NCBI RefSeq assembly: GCF_030409325.1 | Contig: NZ_JAUFPR010000002.1 | Span: 2,108,001-2,172,000 of the forward strand | Direction of reading: 5' to 3' | Origin: Mucilaginibacter aquaedulcis | GTDB lineage: Bacteria; Bacteroidota; Bacteroidia; Sphingobacteriales; Sphingobacteriaceae | Length of the DNA: 64,000 nucleotides | Part shown: positions 45,212 to 54,357 of the stretch, piece by piece | How positions within the stretch are numbered: position 1 is the stretch's first letter | How the letters are laid out: every line of letters begins with the position of its first letter | The notes under the pieces: model-generated | Told to the model about the DNA's origin: nothing | Databases searched by the model: none | The model's input: only the letters and a program-made list of their open reading frames with translations | Program-made: the position numbers and the translations under genes

Positions 45212-45883
45212 TTAAAAAGCGTCTATGGCGTCTTTTAATATTTTCACACCATCGGTATTGTTCTTGTCTGATGCAAAAATATCCTGTGAAGAAGCTTTTT
45301 CACCATAGAATTTTGTATTCGCGCTTTTGTCAATAGCTAAGTTTGAGCCATTAATAGTGATGCCTGCAAATAATCCGCGGCTGCGTGAGTAAGAGTAAAC
45401 CTCGGCCTGTAACTTATAATCGGTGCTTGCTGTTGAGCTACGACCAACTGGGCCCGCCGCGGCTGATATATCGCCACCAATGGTAAAGTCGCCATTTTTA
45501 ACTTTGGTTAACACCCCTTTGTGGTGAAATACCAGTATCAGGTCAACAGATTGTACACCTATCTGCAAACCAAAGCTACCGCCTGTTAAGGTAACAAAAA
45601 CAGGGTCGCTCCATTTACCGTTGGCCAATTTTACCATGGCAACGCCCCGGCCGCGTTTACCGCCAATACCTAAACCTGCATTGATTAGTTTAGGAATAAT
45701 GACAATCCCTTCACTTTGCTCCATCAGCTCATGCGGAATGGTTTCTTTCATTTTGGCAAATTCCTTTACTACGTTGGCCGCGTTATGAACGCGTTCGGTT
45801 TCCTTATCCGCGTCTTTGGCCGATGTCAGCACAAAAAACAAACTTAGTATAAGCGGAAACCTTAAAAATTTTAATGTTTTCAT
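45212..45883 (-). CDS. SYLF/Ysc84-type lipid-binding protein, exported
   Basis: 223 residues. Signal peptide at about 1-23 (FLRFPLILSLFFVLTSA). The SYLF domain is seen in IPHELMEQSEGIVIIPKLINAGLGIGGKRGRG, VFVTLTGGSFGLQIGVQSVDLILVF, NGDFTIGGDISAAAGPVGR and SYSRSRGLFAGITINGS. The domain binds phosphoinositides in eukaryotes; in bacteria it is a periplasmic protein of uncertain role. Monocistronic by context. Confidence 0.88.
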   Translation of the reverse strand: MKTLKFLRFPLILSLFFVLTSAKDADKETERVHNAANVVKEFAKMKETIPHELMEQSEGIVIIPKLINAGLGIGGKRGRGVAMVKLANGKWSDPVFVTLTGGSFGLQIGVQSVDLILVFHHKGVLTKVKNGDFTIGGDISAAAGPVGRSSTASTDYKLQAEVYSYSRSRGLFAGITINGSNLAIDKSANTKFYGEKASSQDIFASDKNNTDGVKILKDAIDAF

Positions 45884-46021
45884 GGGGTCAGTCTTTTAAA
45901 ATAACTCTGTTATGTAATATTAATTTAACAACCCCAAAAATGTACACTTGTTTTGATATATCAAGTAATAAAAGCATCATATTAATCATACCAACCTATC
46001 ACTGCTGCTGTTATGCCGAAA

Positions 46022-46054
46022 TTTGAAATCTGCCCGTGGTAATAGCTATCTTTG
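46022..46054 (+). promoter_or_regulatory. Consensus promoter giving a leaderless LuxE-like mRNA
   Basis: TTTG (46022-46025), 21 bases, TATCTTTG (46047-46054). The ATG at 46061 begins 7 bases after the -7 box, where transcription normally starts, so the mRNA should have no 5' leader. Confidence 0.7.
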
Positions 46055-46060
46055 CAAACA

Positions 46061-47047
46061 ATGAGCACACCGGATAAACAACGGATATTTTCTATCAGTA
46101 CTCCTGCAGATTTCAACCACATGGCTTTGCAGATATTTCAGTACCAGGCCAAAAACTGCGAGGTATATCATCAATTTATTTCGGGTTTAAAAATTGATGC
46201 CAGCAAGATCAACACGGTTGAACAGATCCCGTTTTTGCCTATTGAGTTTTTTAAATCGCACCGGGTGCTTAGCAGCTATGCACATGTTGAGCTCACCTTT
46301 ACCAGTTCAGGAACTACGGGCGTAACCACCAGCAGCCATTACGTAACCGATAAAACCTGGTACGAGTATAGTTTTAATGATGCCTTTAAATTGTTTTATG
46401 GCGACATTCGGGATTATACTGTACTGGCCCTGCTGCCCTCCTACCTGGAGCGCGAAGGCTCATCGCTCATTTACATGGTGCAGCACCTCATCAAAGAATC
46501 GCAAAATCCCGATAGTGGTTTCTTTTTATATAATCATGATGAATTATATCATCAGCTTAAAAAACAGCAGCAAGCCAATAAACCCACCATACTGATTGGC
46601 GTAACCTTTGGTCTGCTTGATTTTATGGAGAACTACCAGATTAACTTTCCCGAACTCATCATTATGGAAACAGGCGGCATGAAAGGCCGTCGCAAAGAGA
46701 TGATACGCGAAGAACTTCATGCGGTGTTATGCAGCGGCTTTGGTGTAAAGGCCATACACTCAGAGTACGGGATGACTGAGCTGCTATCGCAGGCCTACTC
46801 TACCGGTGATGGCATCTTTGTATGCCCGCCCTGGATGAAAATCATGATTCGCGATACTAATGACCCCATGAGCGCGTTACCAAATGGCAAAACAGGCGGT
46901 ATTAATGTGATTGATCTGGCCAATATCAACTCCTGCTCGTTCATAGCCACACAGGATCTGGGCAAAACCTATCCGAACGATTCGTTTGAGGTTTTGGGCC
47001 GGTTTGATCAGTCGGACATCAGGGGATGTAATTTGCTGATAGCATAG
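46061..47047 (+). CDS. LuxE/PaaK-like acyl-protein synthetase/acyltransferase
   Basis: 328 residues from the ATG at 46061; an upstream TTG start is rejected because it lies in the promoter. Seen: the adenylate-forming P-loop-like FTSSGTTGVTTSSHYV (about 86-101), LIGVTFGLLDF, IIMETGGMKGRRKEMIREE, and EYGMTELLSQAYS. These match LuxE (acyl-protein synthetase) and Bacteroidota acyl-transferases in surface-glycan or lipid pathways. It activates a carboxylic acid with ATP. No partner gene lies nearby, so the acid is unknown. Confidence 0.82.
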   Translation: MSTPDKQRIFSISTPADFNHMALQIFQYQAKNCEVYHQFISGLKIDASKINTVEQIPFLPIEFFKSHRVLSSYAHVELTFTSSGTTGVTTSSHYVTDKTWYEYSFNDAFKLFYGDIRDYTVLALLPSYLEREGSSLIYMVQHLIKESQNPDSGFFLYNHDELYHQLKKQQQANKPTILIGVTFGLLDFMENYQINFPELIIMETGGMKGRRKEMIREELHAVLCSGFGVKAIHSEYGMTELLSQAYSTGDGIFVCPPWMKIMIRDTNDPMSALPNGKTGGINVIDLANINSCSFIATQDLGKTYPNDSFEVLGRFDQSDIRGCNLLIA

Positions 47048-47290
47048 AGAAGCAATAAGTAAGACCCAAGAATCAAGAGGGTACAGTCAAGACATAAGAT
47101 ACAAGAACCAAGAAAAGACAAACTTACATGCTTACCGTTGGTAAGTCCAATATTTCTAATTTGTAATAGAATCAATAACTAATTGTTTTCTTGTCTCTTG
47201 AATCTTGTTTCCTGACTCTTAAAAACAAGTAGCTAATTTTTTTCTTGATTCTTGGCTCTTGATTCTTGACTCTCCATAAAACAATTATTC
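47048..47290. repeat. Spacer of self-complementary TCTTGATTCTTGG-type repeats
   Basis: The left part is rich in CAAGAATCAAGA/AGTCAAGA and the right part in TCTTGATTCTTGGCTCTTG and TCTTGACTCT, so the two sides can pair over about 200 bases. The same words flank the terminator at 15374-15494. Confidence 0.7.
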
Positions 47291-47291
47291 C

Positions 47292-47299
47292 TATTTTTG
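47292..47299 (+). promoter_or_regulatory. -7 box of the PH/SHOCT gene
   Basis: TATTTTTG matches TAnnTTTG, 22 bases before the ATG; a TTG at 47266 could be the -33. Confidence 0.5.
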
Positions 47300-47321
47300 C
47301 ACGCATCATAAATGCTAACAC

Positions 47322-48008
47322 ATGATTGAGAAATTTTTAAACGAGGAACAAGATCCCAAAGCAGTTGAAAAAGTTTATTCGCGTTTGGTCGACCTCCTGT
47401 CTTCCGGCGAGGAGATCATTTATATAGCGGTTCAGAAAAAACCGTTGGTAAACTTATTTCCGGATTGTATAGCCATTACCAACAAGCGTGTATTATTTTT
47501 TACCCCGGCCAACCTGGGTTTATCTATCAAGTTTGTTGATTTTGTTTGGAAAGATATTGTTGACGTACATACCAAAGAAGAAATTATAGGCGCCGTATTC
47601 AGCGTAAAAACTACCAACGGAGCCGAAATGGCGGTTGATTACTTACCTAAGGTTCAGGGCCGTAAATTATACCAATACGCCCAGGAACGTAAGGAAATTG
47701 AGCGTGAGGCCCGCCGCCAGCGTGAGCTGGAACAAAAACGTGCCGAATCAGGTTCAATCCAGTTTGATAATCCGGCAACAGCTCATACATCAACAGCTCA
47801 GCAAGCTTTTGTAGCCCAGGCTCCGGTAGCAGTACCGCAACCAGCGCCTGCTCCTGTAGCTCCACCGGCACCGGCTCCTGTTGTGCAGGAAGCAAAACCA
47901 GATGAGCTTACCGAAAAACTAAAAAAACTAAAAACATTGTTTGATAACGGCCTGATATCGCAGGAAGAATACAATGCCAAAAAATTGGATCTGTTGAGCG
48001 ATTTTTAA
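47322..48008 (+). CDS. PH-like domain plus SHOCT domain protein
   Basis: 228 residues. The N-terminal 115 residues (EEIIYIAVQKKPLVNLFPDCIAITNKRVLFFTP..FVDFVWKDIVDVHTKEEIIGAVFSVKTTNG) form a bacterial PH-like domain. A basic helix (ERKEIEREARRQRELEQKRAE) and a Pro/Ala-rich linker of about 45 residues follow. A C-terminal SHOCT motif (LTEKLKKLKTLFDNGLISQEEYNAKKLDLL) ends it. SHOCT domains mediate oligomerisation or target binding. Cytosolic or membrane-peripheral; exact role unknown. Confidence 0.85.
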   Translation: MIEKFLNEEQDPKAVEKVYSRLVDLLSSGEEIIYIAVQKKPLVNLFPDCIAITNKRVLFFTPANLGLSIKFVDFVWKDIVDVHTKEEIIGAVFSVKTTNGAEMAVDYLPKVQGRKLYQYAQERKEIEREARRQRELEQKRAESGSIQFDNPATAHTSTAQQAFVAQAPVAVPQPAPAPVAPPAPAPVVQEAKPDELTEKLKKLKTLFDNGLISQEEYNAKKLDLLSDF

Positions 48009-48034
48009 TAACGGATCAGGATACCAACTAATAT

Positions 48035-48072
48035 AAAAAGGCGATAAGTGAATCACTTATCGCCTTTTTTAT
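48035..48072 (+). terminator. Terminator of the PH/SHOCT gene
   Basis: AAGGCGATAAGTG, loop AAT, CACTTATCGCCTT, then T-run. It also faces the RES toxin gene and may act both ways. Confidence 0.9.
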
Positions 48073-48088
48073 TGGTCAAATTGAGTCA

Positions 48089-48541
48089 TTATAACAGCCG
48101 GTCATCAAAGCTAAAGTGTGCCTTTTTAACAATTTGTATCTTTTTAGCATCAGGATGCTGTGGATTAACCACATAATTATATTCGGCAGGTACAACTGCC
48201 GAAGGTACTTTCATTAATAAATACTGTTGCTTTTTCAGAAAATCATCACCCAATTCCCTTAACATTCCCGGTGCCGATACATCCTGCCAGTTCTTAGGTA
48301 ATAAAACGGTATCTAATAAGGCAATACTATCATCAGGCACTTCAATTTCGGCAAGGCAAAAATTATCCGGAACAATTAAGGGATTTAAATGAACCAATAC
48401 CTCCAATACAGCTAATGATATTGATGAGGCCAGGTAAAGCATGGCCCGGCCTTCGCTGTTCCATCTTCCACCGTAAAGGCGGGCACCAGTTCCGCTCAGA
48501 TCATTAGCATACTGGCATTTAGCAATACGATACAGTATCAT
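48089..48541 (-). CDS. RES-domain toxin
   Basis: 150 residues, the usual size of RES toxins, which degrade or modify NAD+. Conserved residues are visible: YRIAKCQYANDLSGTGARLYGG then RWNSEGRAMLYLASSISLAVLEVL (the R, the GGRWN and the YxA/S..LA.LE parts that name the family). Its ATG shares one base with the antitoxin stop (TGATG), so toxin translation depends on the antitoxin being translated first. Confidence 0.92.
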   Translation of the reverse strand: MILYRIAKCQYANDLSGTGARLYGGRWNSEGRAMLYLASSISLAVLEVLVHLNPLIVPDNFCLAEIEVPDDSIALLDTVLLPKNWQDVSAPGMLRELGDDFLKKQQYLLMKVPSAVVPAEYNYVVNPQHPDAKKIQIVKKAHFSFDDRLL

Positions 48542-49035
48542 CAGGCAAAAATACCGTACTCAATACGCCCTAATTCTTTAAATACCATATCAAAACCGGC
48601 AGATGTATCTAAAAGAGCAAGTGGAGCCTCCCCCCTAAAAACAAGACCGGGAGTTTTTATCCATATTTTAAACTTATCTATAGAGCCAAAAACCTCCTCG
48701 CCACGGGTATACAGGCGAGCTAACTCAACAGCTTTTTCGGCGTATTCTGTTTTTATGATATCATCATCATCATAACGTTGCAAGGTGCGTTCAGAAATAT
48801 GCAATATGTTGGCCAGCTCCTGTATATTTAAGGATATTTTTTTGGCCAGCGAAAGTAAAACCCGCTTCGGGAAACCCTGACGGGCAAGTGTTAACACATC
48901 AAAATCATTAGAAAGCTTTGGTAATTTAGAGCTCCCTAACAAATTATAAATAGATGGAGAGTTTCCCTGAATTGCATAAGCAGCCATAGGCTCATTCAAT
49001 TCAATTTTGCTATCTGTTTTTGATTTATACGACAT
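48541..49035 (-). CDS. Xre/MbcA/ParS-type antitoxin
   Basis: 164 residues from the ATG at 49035. An N-terminal HTH of Xre type (LSLAKKISLNIQELANILHI, SERTLQRYDDDD) is followed by the C-terminal toxin-binding domain (EKAVELARLYTRGEEVFGS then FKIWIKTPG, ALLDTSAG). An ATG 21 bases upstream is in frame, but it lies between the -33 and -7 boxes and cannot be in the mRNA. The antitoxin neutralises the RES toxin and represses the operon. Confidence 0.92.
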   Translation of the reverse strand: MSYKSKTDSKIELNEPMAAYAIQGNSPSIYNLLGSSKLPKLSNDFDVLTLARQGFPKRVLLSLAKKISLNIQELANILHISERTLQRYDDDDIIKTEYAEKAVELARLYTRGEEVFGSIDKFKIWIKTPGLVFRGEAPLALLDTSAGFDMVFKELGRIEYGIFA

Positions 49036-49071
49036 ATATACAAATATAATTACCATTTGTCGTATTTCAAA
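49028..49071 (-). promoter_or_regulatory. Consensus promoter and inverted-repeat operator of the toxin-antitoxin operon
   Basis: On the minus strand: TTTG (49071-49068), exactly 19 bases, TATATTTG (49048-49041), and the ATG at 49035 five bases later, so the message is leaderless or nearly so. TACGACA at 49028-49034 and TGTCGTA at 49058-49064 form an inverted repeat flanking the -7 box and overlapping the start codon, the expected place for antitoxin autorepression. Confidence 0.8.
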
Positions 49072-49138
49072 ATGTTATAATAAAAAAGGGAATGATTATC
49101 ATCATCCCCTCAGGTAACCTAATAATATGTAAATGAGT

Positions 49139-50422
49139 TTATTCAGCAACAATCAAAAAGTAATTCTTTTTGCCTTTTTGGGCTACAAGGAATTTACCTC
49201 CAATTAACGAATCGGTATTATAAACATCATCGGCAGTAGCTATTTTAACTTTGTTGATAGCCGTACCACCACCTTGTATCATCTTTTTGGCTTCGCCTTT
49301 TGATGGGAATACAGCTGTTTTAGTAGCCAGCAGATCGGTAACATTGATACCTTCCTTCAATTCGGTTAATGATACGGTAAAGTTTGGCACTCCGGCAAAT
49401 AAATCCAGTACCTCAGCATCGCTTAGTTCATTTAAAAACTCAATGCCTATGTTGCCAAATAAAAACTCTGATGATTTAATGGCTTTTTCGTACTCCTGCT
49501 CGTTATGCACACGGATGGTAATATCTTTTGCCAGTGCCTTTTGCAACACGCGCAAATGCGGCGCGGCATCATGCTCGGCTTCTAAAGCTTCGATCACATC
49601 GCGTTCAAACAAGGTAAATATGCGGATGTAGGCTTTGGCATCAACATCGGTAGTGTTTAACCAGAACTGGTAAAACTGGTATGGCGATGTGCGCTCGGCA
49701 TCAAGCCAAACCGCACCGCTTTCGGTTTTACCGAATTTAGTACCATCAGCCTTTTTAATCAGATTAGTGGTCAGGGCAAAAGCTTCACCCGCATCTTTAC
49801 GGCGGATAAGCTCGGTACCGGTAACAATATTGCCCCATTGATCGCTGCCGCCCATTTGCAGGGCACAGTTATGGTGTTTCCACAAATAATAAAAATCGTA
49901 TCCTTGAACCAGCTGATAAGTAAATTCGGTAAACGACATGCCGGTATCGCCTTCCAAACGTTTCTTTACAGAATCTTTGGCCATCATGTAGTTTACAGTA
50001 ATATGCTTGCCCACATCACGGATAAAATCAAGGAAGGTAAAGCTTTTGAACCAATCGTAATTGTTCACCATTTCGGCACTGTTGGCGCCGGTATTAAAAT
50101 CAAGAAAACGGGTAAGCTGTTTTTTTACCGACTCAAGGTTGTGCTGCAATACATCCTCGGAAAGTAAATTACGCTCCTGCGATTTACCTGATGGATCGCC
50201 CACCATGCCTGTTGCACCACCAACCAGTGCATAAGGCTTATGACCGGCCCGCTGAAAATGGATCAGCGTCATGATCTGGGTTAAATGGCCCACGTGCAAT
50301 GAATCGGCAGTAGGGTCAAAACCAATATATCCCGAGGCCATGCCTTTATTTAACATATCTTCGGTACCGGGCATAATAGTATGCAGCATACCGCGCCAGG
50401 TTAATTCTTCAACAAAGTTCAT
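49139..50422 (-). CDS. tyrS: Tyrosyl-tRNA synthetase
   Basis: 427 residues from the ATG at 50422. The HIGH-type motif is [14 protein letters not shown], the KMSKS-type motif is KFGKTESG, and the C-terminal S4-like domain ([25 protein letters not shown]) binds tRNA. A longer frame to 50485 is rejected because the promoter lies inside it. It attaches tyrosine to tRNA-Tyr. Single gene, diverging from the AcpH-like gene. Confidence 0.96.
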   Translation of the reverse strand: MNFVEELTWRGMLHTIMPGTEDMLNKGMASGYIGFDPTADSLHVGHLTQIMTLIHFQRAGHKPYALVGGATGMVGDPSGKSQERNLLSEDVLQHNLESVKKQLTRFLDFNTGANSAEMVNNYDWFKSFTFLDFIRDVGKHITVNYMMAKDSVKKRLEGDTGMSFTEFTYQLVQGYDFYYLWKHHNCALQMGGSDQWGNIVTGTELIRRKDAGEAFALTTNLIKKADGTKFGKTESGAVWLDAERTSPYQFYQFWLNTTDVDAKAYIRIFTLFERDVIEALEAEHDAAPHLRVLQKALAKDITIRVHNEQEYEKAIKSSEFLFGNIGIEFLNELSDAEVLDLFAGVPNFTVSLTELKEGINVTDLLATKTAVFPSKGEAKKMIQGGGTAINKVKIATADDVYNTDSLIGGKFLVAQKGKKNYFLIVAE

Positions 50423-50445
50423 ATTAAGAGGAGTTTCAAAAGCTG

Positions 50446-50476
50446 CAAATATAAAAGAATAATTGGCTGGGCTAAA
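50446..50476 (-). promoter_or_regulatory. tyrS promoter
   Basis: On the minus strand TTTA (50476-50473), 19 bases, TATATTTG (50453-50446); predicted start near 50439, 17 bases before the ATG. This fixes the tyrS start. Confidence 0.65.
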
Positions 50477-50572
50477 GGGGATCACCGATTAACTAAAGGT
50501 AAATTCAATTTCAAATAATTACTTATTTTTTGTACATTGATCAAAACAGGCTATTTTGCAGAAACACCGCCT

Positions 50573-51238
50573 ATGAATTTTTTATCGCATTATTATTTTG
50601 ACCGGCACGTAAACAACTGTTACCATATATTAGGTACGGTACTGCCCGATCTTTTAAAAAATGCTGATAAAAGCATTATTCTGCACCCAGAAAAGCTTCA
50701 CCATACCAATGATGACATTAATAGTATTATAGCGGGATGGAACAAACACCTGGCGGTTGACCGCTATTTCCACTCGTCGGAGTTTTTTGCTACCCATTCG
50801 CACCAGTTAAAAAAACAATTGATGCCGGCCATTGAGGGCTCACCAGTAAAACCATTCTTTTTGGGACATGTGGCACTCGAACTTATTATTGATAATCTGC
50901 TGCTTACCACCGGTAAAATACAGGTTAATGATTTTTACGCCCACCTTGAGGGCTGTAAAACAGAAGTGATAGCTGAGTTTTTAGCCTTTTCGGGATTAAA
51001 GGATGACCGCACTTTCTTTAAGTTTTTTGATGATTTTAAAAGCAGCCAGTACCTGCATACCTATGCCGAAACCCACCAGATAGCTTATGCCCTGAAACGC
51101 ATTTGCATGCGCGTTTGGCAAAACCCCTTTACCCCGCAGCACGAGGCTCAGATGAACGATATTCTGGATGAATACCGCAACCTGCTGTTCTCCAATTTCA
51201 TGTCGATTTTTACCGAAATAGAGGCCAAACTTGATTGA
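50573..51238 (+). CDS. AcpH-like protein (acyl carrier protein phosphodiesterase family)
   Basis: 221 residues from the ATG at 50573 (MNFLSHYYFDRHVNN). The opening MNFLSHxY, the GTVLPDLL segment, the WNKHLAVDRYFHSSEFF and FLGHVALELIIDNLLL parts match the HD-like AcpH family, whose members remove 4'-phosphopantetheine from ACP. In Bacteroidota these proteins are annotated as uncharacterised and the activity is unproven. A TTG 36 bases upstream is an unlikely start. Confidence 0.7.
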   Translation: MNFLSHYYFDRHVNNCYHILGTVLPDLLKNADKSIILHPEKLHHTNDDINSIIAGWNKHLAVDRYFHSSEFFATHSHQLKKQLMPAIEGSPVKPFFLGHVALELIIDNLLLTTGKIQVNDFYAHLEGCKTEVIAEFLAFSGLKDDRTFFKFFDDFKSSQYLHTYAETHQIAYALKRICMRVWQNPFTPQHEAQMNDILDEYRNLLFSNFMSIFTEIEAKLD

Positions 51239-51395
51239 TACTCATGTAATGTTTTTGTAAACCTCAGGTTAAAACCCCGCAGAGACACAGGCTGTAAGGC
51301 CAAAAAGCGAGTCTAACTCCCCTGTTTAACTCAAAAAGGCTTAAATATCAGCAATTAACATTAAAATATTCTTTTATTTAATAAAATTATATACC

Positions 51396-51433
51396 TACCT
51401 TTGCAGTCCCAATTAACAAATTGGGAAAAGGAG
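51396..51433 (+). promoter_or_regulatory. Promoter -7 box and Shine-Dalgarno of rpsA
   Basis: TACCTTTG at 51396-51403 matches TAnnTTTG. AAAGGAG at 51427-51433 lies 12 bases before the ATG at 51446, one of the few SD-like sites in the window; no gene in this phylum needs one, so its use is uncertain. Confidence 0.5.
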
Positions 51434-51445
51434 AAAAATTATTTA

Positions 51446-53428
51446 ATGGCAAAAAAACAAGAAGCAGAAAAAGAATTAAAAGCGAAAGAAGCTGAACTGG
51501 GAACAGTTACCGCATCTGGCGAAAAAGAAACAATTGAATCAGAAGCTGATTCAATATCTATCGAAGAGATCAAATCAAAAATCGCTGCAACCCCAAGCGC
51601 AGATTTCGACTGGGATGCTGACGACAAAAAATTTGGTAACTATAGCGATAGCGACCGTGAGAAATTCGAGAAAATGTATGATGGAACTTTCAGCTCTATC
51701 ACCAAAGGCGAAATCATCACCGGTACAGTTGTTAATGTTAACAACAAAGATGTGGTACTGAACGTAGGATTTAAATCTGACGGTTTAGTTTCAGTATCAG
51801 AATTCCGTGATACACCTGATCTGAAGATCGGTGATAAAGTTGATGTATTTGTTGAATCACAGGAAGATGCTAACGGCCAGTTGGTACTTTCACGTAAACG
51901 TGCAAAAACTCAAAAATCATGGGAGCGCATTAATTCAGCCCTTGATAATGATGAGATCATCACTGGTTTTGTGAAGAGCAGAACTAAAGGTGGTTTAATT
52001 GTTGATATAATGGGCGTAGAAGCCTTCTTACCTGGTTCACAGATCGATATTAAACCTATCAGGGATTACGATGTGTATGTAGGTAAAACAATGGAATTCA
52101 AAGTTGTTAAGATCAACCACGAGTTTAAAAACGTAGTGGTATCGCACAAAGTGCTGATTGAAGACGATTTGGAAAACCAAAAAACTGAGATTGTTGCCCG
52201 CCTTGAAAAAGGTCAGGTATTGGAAGGTACTGTTAAAAACATTACAGACTTTGGTGTATTTATTGACCTTGGTGGTGTTGATGGTTTATTACACATTACT
52301 GATATTTCATGGGGCCGTATCGAGCATCCACGCGAAATTCTTTCATTGGATCAAAAAATCAACGTTGTTGTGCTTGACTTTGATGACGAGAAAAAACGTA
52401 TTGCTCTGGGCTTAAAACAATTAACTCCTCACCCTTGGCAGTCACTTGACGAGAATATCGTTGTTGGCTCAAAAGTTAAAGGACGTATTGTTACTGTTGC
52501 TGATTACGGTGCATTCCTTGAAATCATCCCTGGTGTTGAAGGTTTGATCCACGTATCAGAAATGTCATGGTCACAAAACCTGCGTAACCCTCAGGAATTC
52601 CTGAAAGTTGGTGACGAGATCGAAGCTCAGGTGTTAACACTTGACCGCGAAGAACGCAAAATGTCATTGGGTGTTAAACAATTAACTCCAGATCCATGGC
52701 AAAATGCTGCTGAGAAATATGCTATAGGTACTCAGCATGTTGCTACAGTTAAAAACATGACCAACTTTGGTGTGTTTGTTGAACTGGAAGATGGTATCGA
52801 TGGTTTAATTCACATCTCTGACCTTTCTTGGTCTAAAAAAGTAAATCACCCTAACGAATTCACTAAAGTTGGTGAAAAATTAGACGTGGTTGTTTTAGAA
52901 CTTGATGTTGAGAACCGTAAATTAAGCTTAGGTCACAAACAACTTGAAGAAAACCCTTGGGATACTTTTGAAACCGTATTCACCATTGATTCAATTCATG
53001 AAGGTACTGTGTTAAAAGTAACTGACAAAGGTGCTATCGTAGCTTTACCTTACGGTGTTGAAGGCTTTGCGCCAACCAAACACCTGGTTAAAGAAGACGG
53101 TAAATCTTTAAAAGCTGACGAAACAGCTGAATTCAAAATCATTGAATTTAACAAAGAAAACAAACGTATAGTTATTTCACACTCACGTATATGGGAAGAA
53201 GCTCGTGCTGATGCTCGTGTACAAGAGTTCGAAAACCGTAAAAAAGAAGCAAAATCTGCAAGCAACGCGGTTAAGAAAGTGAAAGAATCAGTTGAAAAAT
53301 CAACTTTAGGTGATCTTAGCGTATTAGCTCAGTTAAAAGAGCAAATGGAAGGTGCTGAAAACAAAGCCCGCAAGGCTGCGCCGGCTCCAGCTGCTAAAAA
53401 ATCAGAATCTGAAGAAGAAGAAGCATAA
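51446..53428 (+). CDS. rpsA: 30S ribosomal protein S1
   Basis: 660 residues from the ATG at 51446. After a charged N-terminal extension of about 85 residues there are six S1 (OB-fold) repeats: GEIITGTVVNVNNKDVVLNVG, NDEIITGFVKSRTKGGLIVDI, GQVLEGTVKNITDFGVFIDL, GSKVKGRIVTVADYGAFLEI, GTQHVATVKNMTNFGVFVEL and DSIHEGTVLKVTDKGAIVAL. An acidic tail (KKSESEEEEA) ends it. It binds mRNA on the small ribosomal subunit and is important for initiation where SD sequences are rare, as here. The frame is open 45 bases further upstream but lacks a better start. Codon use is typical of a highly expressed gene. Confidence 0.97.
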   Translation: MAKKQEAEKELKAKEAELGTVTASGEKETIESEADSISIEEIKSKIAATPSADFDWDADDKKFGNYSDSDREKFEKMYDGTFSSITKGEIITGTVVNVNNKDVVLNVGFKSDGLVSVSEFRDTPDLKIGDKVDVFVESQEDANGQLVLSRKRAKTQKSWERINSALDNDEIITGFVKSRTKGGLIVDIMGVEAFLPGSQIDIKPIRDYDVYVGKTMEFKVVKINHEFKNVVVSHKVLIEDDLENQKTEIVARLEKGQVLEGTVKNITDFGVFIDLGGVDGLLHITDISWGRIEHPREILSLDQKINVVVLDFDDEKKRIALGLKQLTPHPWQSLDENIVVGSKVKGRIVTVADYGAFLEIIPGVEGLIHVSEMSWSQNLRNPQEFLKVGDEIEAQVLTLDREERKMSLGVKQLTPDPWQNAAEKYAIGTQHVATVKNMTNFGVFVELEDGIDGLIHISDLSWSKKVNHPNEFTKVGEKLDVVVLELDVENRKLSLGHKQLEENPWDTFETVFTIDSIHEGTVLKVTDKGAIVALPYGVEGFAPTKHLVKEDGKSLKADETAEFKIIEFNKENKRIVISHSRIWEEARADARVQEFENRKKEAKSASNAVKKVKESVEKSTLGDLSVLAQLKEQMEGAENKARKAAPAPAAKKSESEEEEA

Positions 53429-53451
53429 GCTTTAACTGATTGATATTCTTA

Positions 53452-53487
53452 CAAAGCCCTCCCGTTAATTCGGGAGGGCTTTTTTAT
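53452..53487 (+). terminator. Terminator of rpsA
   Basis: AAAGCCCTCCCG, loop TTAATT, CGGGAGGGCTTTTTT. Confidence 0.93.
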
Positions 53488-53512
53488 TGGCCAATTAGTT
53501 TATATTTACAAT

Positions 53513-53845
53513 ATGAAAGCTCATATTGTAAATATGTTTACGTTTAAAATATGCCTGCGATTAATTCTGCTAACGTTATTTATCGTGTTTTTAACGTATG
53601 CCATAAATTTTAACCGCATGGAGATGTCATATGATCTTCATGGTGCCATTCTCATATTTGCCTTCCTATTAGGCGCTTTCAGTTATGTAGGCTTTATCAT
53701 AAAATCCATTTATTCATGGCACTCCTACTCTAAACACGAAAAAGACGATAGCTATAAACACATTGTTTTACTAAGCCTGCTGTTTGCCTTTTCAGAATTT
53801 GTATCCTTAGGAATGATCCTGCCATCACTCCGTTACCCGCGTTAA
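53513..53845 (+). CDS. Small three-TM membrane protein, unknown
   Basis: 110 residues. Hydrophobic segments at about 12-30 (FKICLRLILLTLFIVFLTY), 44-66 (HGAILIFAFLLGAFSYVGFIIKS) and 85-103 (IVLLSLLFAFSEFVSLGMIL). It starts 26 bases after the rpsA terminator, so it has its own promoter. Its stop is 7 bases before the next gene, suggesting one transcript. No family recognised. Confidence 0.65.
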   Translation: MKAHIVNMFTFKICLRLILLTLFIVFLTYAINFNRMEMSYDLHGAILIFAFLLGAFSYVGFIIKSIYSWHSYSKHEKDDSYKHIVLLSLLFAFSEFVSLGMILPSLRYPR

Positions 53846-53852
53846 TTTTACT

Positions 53853-54248
53853 ATGACTGGCGAAACCAATCTGCAAACGTTATTAAAAAACATGACTCCG
53901 GTATTAAACCCGGGCGATTATGTTTACTGTAACGTATCTGCTTTAGATAACATTGATACCAACCACATTTTAGGCCTATTTAAAGAAAGTGAAGGCTTTA
54001 CCATTATACTGAAAAAAGAAATTGCCGATGAGCTTAATTTGCAATACACCTACATTGCCGCCTGGATAACGCTCACCATACACTCCTCTTTAGAAGCTAC
54101 CGGACTTACAGCTGCCTTTGCAGCCGCGCTGGCTCAGGAAAACATCAGTTGCAATGTGGTTGCTGCTTATTATCATGACCATATTTTTGTGGCGAAAAAG
54201 GATGCGGAAAGAGCAATGGAAACGCTAAGAAAATTGGCTGATCACTAA
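53853..54248 (+). CDS. ACT-domain protein
   Basis: 131 residues with two ACT-like halves: NPGDYVYCNVSALDNIDTNH (first) and AAWITLTIHSSLEATGLTAA (second, the usual beta-alpha-beta with small residues at the turn), then AAALAQENISCNVVAAYYHDHIFV and a terminal helix. Stand-alone ACT-pair proteins bind amino acids or small ligands and regulate neighbours; this type is often annotated ACT domain-containing. It follows the three-TM gene closely (7 bases) and probably shares its transcript. Confidence 0.8.
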   Translation: MTGETNLQTLLKNMTPVLNPGDYVYCNVSALDNIDTNHILGLFKESEGFTIILKKEIADELNLQYTYIAAWITLTIHSSLEATGLTAAFAAALAQENISCNVVAAYYHDHIFVAKKDAERAMETLRKLADH

Positions 54249-54331
54249 AAAAAGATTATTAGCTAACCCCATTTTTTTAAAAAGTCTCCCCTATAGGGGG
54301 AGATTTAGAGGGGGCTTTCAAAACTATTTAT

Positions 54332-54339
54332 TATTTTTG
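54332..54339 (+). promoter_or_regulatory. -7 box of pyrR
   Basis: TATTTTTG, 18 bases before the ATG at 54358. No good -33. A hairpin with CTCCCCTATAGGGGGAG at about 54286 lies just upstream and may be part of a dispersed repeat. Confidence 0.5.
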
Positions 54340-54357
54340 CCCAAATCCACCCATACG

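Noticed and set aside
50423..50485. Longer tyrS start at 50485
   Set aside because: The promoter boxes at 50446-50476 lie inside this extension.
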